Part shown: positions 1 through 5,546 of the stretch, piece by piece
How the letters are laid out: every line of letters starts with the position of its first letter
How positions within the stretch are numbered: position 1 is the stretch's first letter
Source: an uncultured Prevotella sp.
GTDB taxonomy: Bacteria; Bacteroidota; Bacteroidia; Bacteroidales; Bacteroidaceae
Assembly (NCBI GenBank): GCA_900543155.1
Contig: UQQN01000127.1
Span: 1 to 5,859 of the forward strand
Direction of reading: 5' to 3'
Length of the DNA: 5,859 nucleotides
Made by a program: the position numbers and the translations under genes
Notes under the pieces: model-generated
The model's input: only the letters and a program-made list of their open reading frames with translations
Databases searched by the model: none
What the model was told of the DNA's origin: nothing

Positions 1-10
1 ACCTTATCTC

Positions 11-168
11 ACCCCTAACGGGGTGATCCATTAAAATAATACACGAATTGAGGCAATTTCTACGTTTGTTATTGTTGAATATCAACTAAACACAATATCA
101 AAATATCCTCAAAGTTATGCATAACATTTTGCCAATTTTGAACACCCAACCTAACGGGGTAATCCATT
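11..168 (+). repeat. Intergenic repeat element, copy A (~157 bp)
   Basis: This stretch aligns along its whole length with 5098-5254. The best conserved block is 39-88 against 5126-5175, including an identical ATACACGAATTGAGGC. It opens with a small hairpin (ACCCC, loop TAAC, GGGGT at 11-24). It is bounded by near-identical 19-bp direct repeats at 15-33 and 151-169 (CTAACGGGGTGATCCATTA against CTAACGGGGTAATCCATTA, one mismatch). Inside are a GTTGA-ATA-TCAAC hairpin (74-86, also present in copy B) and a perfect 12-bp palindrome GTTATGCATAAC (114-125, not kept in copy B). There is no convincing ORF, so it is a noncoding repeat, comparable in style to REP/MITE-type elements. Its mobility and function are unknown. 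Confidence 0.8.
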
Positions 169-183
169 ATCATATACCTGGCT

Positions 184-210
184 ACTTTATCTCATCCCTT
201 AAAGGGAAAA
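184..210. repeat. Short palindrome repeating the left edge of copy A
   Basis: ACTTTATCTCATCCCTTAA at 184-202 resembles the first bases of the window (ACCTTATCTCACCCCTAA, 1-18). In both places the segment leads into a small hairpin. At 195-207 the stem is TCCCT/AGGGA with loop TAA; at 11-24 it is ACCCC/GGGGT with loop TAAC. The stem bases differ but pairing is retained. Copy A is therefore flanked by related sequence on both sides, as expected from a tandem arrangement or a decayed duplication. The left copy touches the window edge, so its true extent is unseen. Confidence 0.45.
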
Positions 211-222
211 ATCTTTGTTACA

Positions 223-255
223 AGTTCCTTATCTGCCCAAAGCAGATAAGGAACT
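223..255 (-). terminator. Stem-loop terminator of the CotH-family gene
   Basis: There is a perfect 14-bp inverted repeat: AGTTCCTTATCTGC (223-236) and GCAGATAAGGAACT (242-255), with a 5-nt loop. It begins 7 nt past the TAG stop of the minus-strand gene. Read on the minus strand, the hairpin is followed within a dozen bases by AAAGATTTTT, a delayed and imperfect U-tract. Position and stem strength make it the likely transcription terminator for the CotH gene. It could also act in the other direction on transcripts entering from the left. Confidence 0.75.
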
Positions 256-262
256 CCTCAGT

Positions 263-3200
263 CTAAAACTTAATAACTTTCTTGCCACCTTGAATGTAAA
301 CACCGCCCTTCACAGGGTGCATTACACGGCGACCACTCAAGTTGTAGTAGGGCAGAGAGTCATTGCCTTTTGTCAGATTTACATCCTTAACACCCACAAC
401 AGGTGTATCCGGATTTTCAGGTTCAGTAGTTCCACCACCAGTTTCACCGCCACCAGTTCCTGGTTCAGAAGGTTCAGGCACCACAGGAGCTTCGCCTAAC
501 AATAGGTAGTCATAGTTCTCGGCAGACATTGCATAAGCCGTGTTAGCTGTTAGCTGCATGCTATCCAATTTGAAGAAGCCCATGGCAAGTGAATCTGTGT
601 CAGTGAGTGATTGGTTAAACACAAGATAGCGTGTTGTCAAAGAGTCAGACAATGGGGTGTCTACAAACGTACCCATGAGGTAACTTTGTGTGCTATCTGC
701 TACACCCAAGGTGAGTGTGGCTTGTGCATTACCCTCGTCGCTTATAAGCAATACACCCGTAGCACGGCTAAAGTTGCTCACAGAGTCGAGCTTCATGTAG
801 CCATTTATGGGATCCTCTGCCACATAAGCTTGTGCGCCTTCTACGTTACTAATGTCAAAGGGCAAGTAGGTTGTGGCATAGGTGCTATAGTCCTCGTAGG
901 CTGTGAGCGGAATGCTAATAGAACGTACGGGCATTAAATACCATTCGGCACCACCCTGGGCATTGGTCAACTTATTGCCCTGTGCATTCACAAAGTTGAA
1001 CTGACCACAACTAAGTGCGTTTGCTACAAGACCTAAGTGGTTAGATGTCAGCGAGTCGGTGTCTGTACCAAATTGTGGTAAATTAGCATGTGTGAGTTGT
1101 AGCTGCTTATGAGCAGTTTCTATATGCCAAATCTGATTGATGGCATGCTCATCTACATCGCTCATGGCTAACTGTGCATTACCATTTACGGATGCAGCCG
1201 AAAGCGCATTGTCAACATGGGTACACAAACGATAGTATCCTTCGGGCAATGCCTCGTCAAGGGTTGGCTCACCACCTTGTTCCACAAGTAGGTTCATGGC
1301 TTCGAGTTGCGCCAAATTGGTTGAAGTCATTTGGGCAACAGCTTGCGCATAGAGTGCTTTATATTGTGCCAAATGTGCTCCTTCTGCTAAATAGTGTGGC
1401 AAACCTGCTGCACCTTCGGGAATATTTTGGAAACGATGGGCATAGTCTAAAATATATTGACTATTGGGTACCAAGGCAAACGAGGCATAAGTGCTAGGTT
1501 GTGTGCCTGTGCCAAGTGAACCACCCGAAAGATTAAGGTATTTGCCTTTTGACACGCGCCATGCAAAAACGGGCGTTTCACTGTCTGTGTCAGTAGAGAG
1601 GGCAGGAAGGAATATACTTGCATCGTCCACATTGTCGGTGCCAAGTGTAATGTTGTTTCCGTTGCTCACCAAGTACAAACCTGTGGCTCGGTTCTTAATT
1701 TTAAATCCTTTATTGATGCTTCCAACCAAAGCCCATTGTTGGTTTTGCAATAAGCCCGTGGCTGTGGGAGTAGACACTTCGGCAGATAATATGTCGCTAT
1801 GATTGGCAGTCCATCCTTCGCCCGTGTGAGGAAGTGTAATGCCATACCAAGTAAGCGAGTCAGTGCTTGAGGCACTTTCGGGCAATTGGTGCAGCAAGGT
1901 GTTATAGTCATATTTTTCGTCGAGTGCAGCCACACGTTGCTTCACCCAATTCTCGGCATAGGTTGCAGCACTTTGTATGTTCCTGTGTCCCGACCATTTA
2001 TTTTGTTCGCGCACATCGGCTTGACTGTCGGCAAAAAGTTTGGCGTATGCGGCAAAGCGATTTGCCAAAGAATCGGGATTAAAGTGTTTGGCACGCAGTT
2101 TTCCGTAGCGAGCTGCTAAATAGTTGTCCCAACTCAGCGTAGTGCTTTTAGCCAATTTGTCGTAAATACCTAATTGACCATGTTCATAATTCCACAAAAA
2201 AGAATCAAGGTTCTGTGTGGCGTCCGACGTGTAGCTCGTAGAACCATCCCATCTGATGCCAAACACGCCATCAAGGTCCCAAGGTGCTATGCCCACCTTG
2301 TCACCATACGCGCTTTGTCGGTCGTATACGTAATAGTACATATTCTTACCATGGTTGTCGGTGGCCAAGAGCAGGTCTATAAAAAGGTAGTAGTCGCGCA
2401 GTGTGGGAAGATCGAAGTTAATTTTCAGATTCTTTTCAAAGTTTGTCTGCGTAGCCGTGCATACAAAGTTCACGGCATTATATATAGGCTCAAAGTCTAC
2501 TGCCTCTTCTTGGTAGTCGGGATACTTTTGTTCGTAGTATTCCCATGTGCTGTTGCCCAAGCGATTTGTATAACTATAGGGCGAGGTGCCTGGATAATTG
2601 TTGTTATCGCTATTATGTCCCATGTGTACGGCATATCCCCAACTTTTGGTTTTATAGAGCAAGCCATGCACCACACCTTCGCCTCCTGTTTCGGTAGCAG
2701 GTTCAAATTTTTTGAGTTTAAGTTGTTTGCGGTCTATCTTCTCGGTCATGCAATATAGACCGTGATATTCTCCGTCCATAAACACTTCTACAAACTGACC
2801 GCGTGTACCCGTGCGAGCTTTGGGTTCGAGGTCGGCATAATAAGGATTAACCGAAAACTTGTTCCAAAGGTCGGTAGCTACACGATTACGCATACAAGTA
2901 GGGTCAATGTAGGCGGCATCAAGAATCCAATTATTGTCAGAGCGAAGCCCAAAAAACTTATGGTCGAGTGATGCGCCATTCTCGTCAAAAAGCTTGATGG
3001 CATACGACTTTTTGGGCTTTCCCGAACTTGTGGCACCGCGTATCTTTAGTTTGGCACTAAGCACCGCAGGGTCGTTGATGGAGTCCCCTTCGCTCACACA
3101 AAATGTAGTTGTGTTGTTATAATAATAACTTATGTTTGAGGCAGAGATGCCTATTTCAACAATAGGGAGGTAGGTAAACTGCAAGGGGGCAGATGCTACA

Positions 3201-4102
3201 GTTTGCCCATTGTTGTCAGTGAGGCTTATTGTATATTGTTTGCTGCAAGTGGGTGAGGGTAGGGTTAGCTGATTGTTCACCGCATCGGGGGCTATATCCT
3301 CAATGCGAAGGGTGTGATCAGCATACTGACTGTTTGCTTCATATTGTAGCTCTACCAAAAAATCCCCACCTTGACGCACAGAGGTGGGCAAGGTGTAATA
3401 ATATATTTGGGCTTTATTGTCGTAAGTAAGGTGGCGACCGTTTAAATAAATAGAGTTGATATATTGGGAAAGCGTACCGCTTATGTTTCCACCCGTACCG
3501 CCTGTATTTCCACCAGAGCCCGTACCACCAGTGTTTCCACCCGTACCACCTGTATTTCCACCACTCGTCGTATCGTCATCCGCGATTCGGTTGCCCTCTT
3601 CATCGTAGAAGGCGAATAGTCCATTGTTAGCCGTTTCTTTCTCATAGCAGCCTAACAATAAATTGGTAGTACGCAGATTAAAATATGCATTGTTATTGGC
3701 GCCAATACATTTTACGTAATAATATCCATTTTCGTTCGCATTTTCAAATGTCCATTGACTAATGCTACCTTCATTATTGTCCGTAAGCAGCAGGTATTTT
3801 CCTGTGTTGTTATCGTATAAATCTTCGTCGTGTGTAAGGTATTGACCACTTTGAGCATTACGCAATGTATACACACCATCGCTCACTACGTCGGCATACC
3901 ACCAAGCGTCATTGTCATAGCTGGTGCTAGTGTCGTAGTAAATTTGAAACGATTTACCATGCTGTTGTCCTAAAACAACGGCACCCCCTTCGTGTGCTTT
4001 GCATTCAATGCGGTATTTTTTGCCAGACTCAAATTCGGGACTTGCGTTGGCACTTACCATAATAGTAAGTATTGTGGAGATTAAGAGTAGAAATTTTTTC
4101 AT
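263..4102 (-). CDS. Secreted CotH-family protein kinase-like protein, multidomain, with C-terminal sorting-type tail
   Basis: A 1279-residue exported protein. The start is set at 4102 because MKKFLLLISTILTIMVSANA is a clear signal peptide (cleavage after ANA, about residue 20); an in-frame ATG 36 bases upstream would add 12 non-signal residues. There is no lipobox cysteine. Order: beta-trefoil/ricin-like region ~22-168 (SQWTFE near 115-120); Gly/Asn/Thr linker ~179-208; beta-rich domain ~210-320; CotH kinase core ~320-735. Core landmarks are DNNWILDAAYIDPTCMRNR (389-407), GQFVEVFMDGEYHGLYCMTE (435-454), ATDNHGKN (580-587) and APWDLDGVFG (606-615). The last two probably hold the catalytic and metal-binding aspartates known from Bacillus CotH, an atypical kinase of spore-coat proteins. 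Two more lectin-like regions follow (~785-880 with QQWALV, ~950-1058 with NQIWHIE). After a Pro/Gly-rich linker (~1206-1236) comes a tail (1251-1279, YYNLSGRRV...GGVYIQGGKKVIKF) resembling type IX secretion sorting domains. Its role is probably at the surface; the substrate is unknown. Confidence 0.88.
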   Translation of the reverse strand: MKKFLLLISTILTIMVSANASPEFESGKKYRIECKAHEGGAVVLGQQHGKSFQIYYDTSTSYDNDAWWYADVVSDGVYTLRNAQSGQYLTHDEDLYDNNTGKYLLLTDNNEGSISQWTFENANENGYYYVKCIGANNNAYFNLRTTNLLLGCYEKETANNGLFAFYDEEGNRIADDDTTSGGNTGGTGGNTGGTGSGGNTGGTGGNISGTLSQYINSIYLNGRHLTYDNKAQIYYYTLPTSVRQGGDFLVELQYEANSQYADHTLRIEDIAPDAVNNQLTLPSPTCSKQYTISLTDNNGQTVASAPLQFTYLPIVEIGISASNISYYYNNTTTFCVSEGDSINDPAVLSAKLKIRGATSSGKPKKSYAIKLFDENGASLDHKFFGLRSDNNWILDAAYIDPTCMRNRVATDLWNKFSVNPYYADLEPKARTGTRGQFVEVFMDGEYHGLYCMTEKIDRKQLKLKKFEPATETGGEGVVHGLLYKTKSWGYAVHMGHNSDNNNYPGTSPYSYTNRLGNSTWEYYEQKYPDYQEEAVDFEPIYNAVNFVCTATQTNFEKNLKINFDLPTLRDYYLFIDLLLATDNHGKNMYYYVYDRQSAYGDKVGIAPWDLDGVFGIRWDGSTSYTSDATQNLDSFLWNYEHGQLGIYDKLAKSTTLSWDNYLAARYGKLRAKHFNPDSLANRFAAYAKLFADSQADVREQNKWSGHRNIQSAATYAENWVKQRVAALDEKYDYNTLLHQLPESASSTDSLTWYGITLPHTGEGWTANHSDILSAEVSTPTATGLLQNQQWALVGSINKGFKIKNRATGLYLVSNGNNITLGTDNVDDASIFLPALSTDTDSETPVFAWRVSKGKYLNLSGGSLGTGTQPSTYASFALVPNSQYILDYAHRFQNIPEGAAGLPHYLAEGAHLAQYKALYAQAVAQMTSTNLAQLEAMNLLVEQGGEPTLDEALPEGYYRLCTHVDNALSAASVNGNAQLAMSDVDEHAINQIWHIETAHKQLQLTHANLPQFGTDTDSLTSNHLGLVANALSCGQFNFVNAQGNKLTNAQGGAEWYLMPVRSISIPLTAYEDYSTYATTYLPFDISNVEGAQAYVAEDPINGYMKLDSVSNFSRATGVLLISDEGNAQATLTLGVADSTQSYLMGTFVDTPLSDSLTTRYLVFNQSLTDTDSLAMGFFKLDSMQLTANTAYAMSAENYDYLLLGEAPVVPEPSEPGTGGGETGGGTTEPENPDTPVVGVKDVNLTKGNDSLPYYNLSGRRVMHPVKGGVYIQGGKKVIKF
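3485..3562 (-). repeat. Tandem repeat encoding the Gly-Asn-Thr linker
   Basis: Inside the CotH gene, residues 181-206 are built from short GGNTGGTG-type units. The DNA shows near-identical 21-24 bp pieces (variants of TTTCCACCCGTACCACCTGTA on the plus strand). It forms a flexible spacer between the N-terminal lectin-like region and the rest of the protein. Changes in unit number would stay in frame, so linker length may vary between strains. Confidence 0.7.
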
Positions 4103-4160
4103 GTTAGTTGCATGGTGTAGAGTTGAATGGACAAACATATATTTCTTTTGAAAAGTATAG

Positions 4161-4186
4161 TTTGCAATTTGCTTGTAGATTGCAAA
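4161..4186. promoter_or_regulatory. 8-bp inverted repeat at the CotH promoter (possible operator or leader hairpin)
   Basis: TTTGCAAT (4161-4168) and ATTGCAAA (4179-4186) are perfect inverted copies separated by 10 bases. The right arm overlaps the predicted -7 box of the minus-strand promoter, and the spacer covers the predicted transcription start near 4176. A dimeric repressor binding here would block initiation. The sequence alone cannot separate this from a chance AT-rich palindrome. Confidence 0.35.
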
Positions 4187-4215
4187 TATACAATATTGTT
4201 ATAAATATTGCCAAT
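4183..4215 (-). promoter_or_regulatory. Bacteroidetes-type promoter for the CotH gene
   Basis: On the minus strand, TATATTTG (4190-4183) matches the -7 consensus TAnnTTTG exactly. ATTG (4215-4212) is a partial -33 box, with 21 bases between them. The predicted start is near 4176, giving a leader of about 75 nt before the ATG at 4102. No Shine-Dalgarno sequence precedes that ATG (CATGCAACTAAC), which is usual for this phylum. Confidence 0.55.
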
Positions 4216-4250
4216 GTTTATCGCTCATTTTCAAAAAACTGTTTGTAAAT

Positions 4251-4281
4251 ATTGCCCGATGCTGCATAAAATGTAAATTTG
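4251..4281 (+). promoter_or_regulatory. Bacteroidetes-type promoter for the HD-domain gene
   Basis: TAAATTTG (4274-4281) matches the -7 consensus TAnnTTTG exactly. ATTG (4251-4254) lies 19 bases upstream as a partial -33 box. A TTTG at 4242-4245 is a better sequence match but sits too far away (28 bases). The predicted start is near 4288, leaving a short AT-rich leader of about 20 nt before the ATG at 4307. Confidence 0.55.
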
Positions 4282-4306
4282 CATGTAATTTAAATACAAT
4301 AATAGA

Positions 4307-4930
4307 ATGGATATAGATATTACTCCTTACAAAAACGAATTTTTAGAATTACTCCGTAGTTGTAACCGCGATGGTTTAGAAGATGTAATTGGCGATCTTG
4401 AAGAATGGGGCTTTTTTGAAGCTCCTGCTTCGGCAGGTCACCATCTTAACATAAAAGGTGGATTGGTGTTGCATTCGCTCAACACTTGCAAGGCTGCTTT
4501 GCAGGTGTGGGAGGGTATGAAAAAACTTGAACCGACTATCGAGCGTGAAGTGCCCCGCGACAGTGTGATTATTGCAAGTCTCTTGCACGATGTGTGCAAG
4601 TCTGACATTTACCAACCTACCACCAAACGCAAAAAGAATGCAATGGGTGTGTGGGAGGATGTGCCCGGTTATAACGTGTCGTACAAGAATTTTCCTATGG
4701 GACATGGCGAAAAGTCTGTGATTCTTTTGCTTTGTAGTGGACTTGAACTTACCGACCCCGAAATGCTTGCCATTCGTTGGCACATGGGACCTTGGGGTGT
4801 AAATATGAATTCGTTCGAGGACCAGCGTAATTACGATACAGCTCACTCTCTTCATCCTTTAGTGATGATTATTCACACTGCCGATTGCCTTGCAGCAAGC
4901 ATTATGGAGCGCGAAGCTGAAGTCGATTAA
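4307..4930 (+). CDS. Stand-alone HD-domain metal-dependent phosphohydrolase
   Basis: A 207-residue cytoplasmic protein with no signal peptide or membrane segment. It carries the spaced metal ligands of the HD superfamily: H56 in GGLVLHSL, H94-D95 in SLLHDVCK, H133 in GHGEKS, H159 in RWHMG, and D193 in HTADCLAA. The H...HD...H...H...D pattern fits a two-metal HD site, as in the HD portion of YhaM-like proteins, but the nucleic-acid-binding OB domain of YhaM is absent. HD proteins of this kind hydrolyse phosphate esters such as nucleotides, cyclic nucleotides or RNA ends; the substrate cannot be read from the sequence. The start at 4307 is the first ATG after a good promoter, preceded by an AT-rich leader with no Shine-Dalgarno. 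It is transcribed divergently from the CotH gene across about 200 bp and is apparently monocistronic. All key residues are intact. Confidence 0.88.
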   Translation: MDIDITPYKNEFLELLRSCNRDGLEDVIGDLEEWGFFEAPASAGHHLNIKGGLVLHSLNTCKAALQVWEGMKKLEPTIEREVPRDSVIIASLLHDVCKSDIYQPTTKRKKNAMGVWEDVPGYNVSYKNFPMGHGEKSVILLLCSGLELTDPEMLAIRWHMGPWGVNMNSFEDQRNYDTAHSLHPLVMIIHTADCLAASIMEREAEVD

Positions 4931-4950
4931 GTCCTTTTTCGTAGTATGGC

Positions 4951-4975
4951 AACATGAAGAATGTTATGTTTTTTG
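4951..4975 (+). terminator. Weak terminator candidate after the HD gene
   Basis: AACAT (4951-4955) pairs with ATGTT (4961-4965, or the second copy at 4966-4970) and is followed by TTTTGTTGTTTG. The stem is only 5 bp and AT-rich, so this is a weak candidate. The stronger hairpin at 5093-5116 may end the transcript instead. Confidence 0.25.
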
Positions 4976-4990
4976 TTGTTTGTCGATAGT

Positions 4991-5064
4991 ATGTTTAAAT
5001 GGGTTACCCCGTAGGGTAGGATGTTCAAAATTGGCTAAATGTTCTGCATGATTTTATCGGGTGT
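4991..5064 (-). repeat. Inverted partial copy (tail half) of the intergenic repeat
   Basis: Read on the minus strand, this matches the right half of copies A and B. It shares CCAATTTTGAACA, ACGGGGTAACCC and CGATAAAATCATGCAG-like blocks with them or with copy C. Its outer 40 bases (4991-5030) are the inverted counterpart of 5222-5261, with 35 of 40 positions matching. Together with copy B it makes a fold-back structure of about 270 bp whose arms are 191 bp apart. Confidence 0.75.
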
Positions 5065-5092
5065 TTATTGTCGGTAAGTGGCATGTTATTAT

Positions 5093-5116
5093 GGGTTACC
5101 CCTAACGGGGTGACCC
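5093..5116. repeat. Strong 10-bp hairpin at the head of copy B
   Basis: GGGTTACCCC (5093-5102) pairs with GGGGTGACCC (5107-5116) around a TAAC loop. All ten positions pair in RNA, one of them as a G-U wobble. The same loop and inner stem appear at 11-24 in copy A. No U-tract follows on the plus strand, so it is not a classic intrinsic terminator, but it could stop or stabilise a transcript arriving from the HD gene. Confidence 0.6.
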
Positions 5117-5254
5117 AATAAAACGATACACGAATTGAGGCGTTTTCTGCGTTTATTATTGTTGAATATCAACTATTTACGATATCATTTTTTTCAAAAT
5201 CATGCAGAAAAATATTATGGATTTTGAACACCCTACCTAACGGGGTAACCTATT
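5098..5254 (+). repeat. Intergenic repeat element, copy B (157 bp)
   Basis: This is the counterpart of copy A, in the same orientation and of almost the same length. Shared landmarks are ACCCCTAACGGGGTGA at the left, ATACACGAATTGAGGC (5126-5141), TATTGTTGAATATCAACTA (5157-5175) and TTTTGAACACCC followed by CCTAACGGGGTAA at the right. As in copy A, the CTAACGGGGTRA motif occurs near both ends (5102 and 5237). The interior around 5180-5220 has diverged most from copy A. Noncoding. Confidence 0.8.
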
Positions 5255-5265
5255 TAATCATGCCC

Positions 5266-5290
5266 TTTATCGACGCCGAAATTCGATAAA
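5266..5290. repeat. 8-bp inverted repeat between copies B and C
   Basis: TTTATCGA (5266-5273) and TCGATAAA (5283-5290) are perfect inverted copies with a 9-base spacer. The right arm is part of the tail-repeat sequence (CGATAAAATC), so the hairpin forms at the junction between the end of copy B and the start of copy C. Confidence 0.5.
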
Positions 5291-5330
5291 ATCGTGCAGA
5301 AAAATATTATGGATTTTAAACACCCTACTT
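5283..5330 (+). repeat. Tail-only copy C of the intergenic repeat
   Basis: Positions 5288-5330 match copy B at 5196-5238 with 40 of 43 bases identical (AAAATCGTGCAGAAAAAT... through ...AAACACCCTACTT). The match stops just before the CTAACGGGGT motif, so this copy lacks both the head and the terminal palindrome. Its left end (CGATAAAATC) is closer to the inverted copy at 5045-5059 than to copy B. It lies just upstream of the promoter at 5388. Confidence 0.75.
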
Positions 5331-5387
5331 ATTAGCCCTGTATTTTCATCGTTCTGCGTTTTCGAAATGCTACGAATTTGCAGAAAA

Positions 5388-5419
5388 TTTGGATTTCGCT
5401 TTTTCGCGTTGTAACTTTG
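5388..5419 (+). promoter_or_regulatory. Strong Bacteroidetes-type promoter for the MAKITP gene and repeat array
   Basis: TTTG (5388-5391) and TAACTTTG (5412-5419) match both consensus boxes exactly, with 20 bases between them. It is the best promoter in the window. The predicted start is near 5426, so transcription would run through a leader of about 120 nt, the small ORF at 5547, and then the 11-bp array. Confidence 0.72.
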
Positions 5420-5426
5420 CACTCGT

Positions 5427-5546
5427 AAGCTTGCTAAAACACGCTCCATTTTGGCGGACGACAATTCCGAAGACATACCGATATCATACCGAAGGAACAC
5501 AGAGCGCATTTTGGAGCTATTTCCTAACCTAAAAAACACTACTATC
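5427..5546 (+). other. Long untranslated leader of the MAKITP gene
   Basis: This is the roughly 120-nt stretch between the predicted transcription start and the ATG at 5547. It contains GCTCCA (5443-5448) complementary to TGGAGC (5514-5519), able to close a loose long-range stem, and a direct repeat of ATACCGA (5475-5481 and 5487-5493). I recognise no known riboswitch. No Shine-Dalgarno lies near the ATG (AACACTACTATC). Confidence 0.35.

Noticed and set aside
215..499. Plus-strand ORF of 94 codons at the 3' end of the CotH gene
   Set aside because: It begins inside the terminator stem and runs antisense to the conserved C-terminal tail of the CotH protein.
611..3429. Several plus-strand ORFs of 60-194 codons lying inside the CotH gene (largest at 2174-2758)
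   Set aside because: They are antisense to a clearly real coding sequence, have no promoter or protein-like composition, and are the expected shadow frames of a long gene.
4103..4138. Upstream in-frame ATG at 4138 as the CotH start
   Set aside because: It would place 12 residues (MFVHSTLHHATN) before a textbook signal peptide; the ATG at 4102 gives a normal N-terminus.
4376..4855. Minus-strand ORF of 159 codons opposite the HD gene
   Set aside because: It is fully antisense to the HD gene, whose metal-binding motifs are intact, and its translation has no recognisable features.
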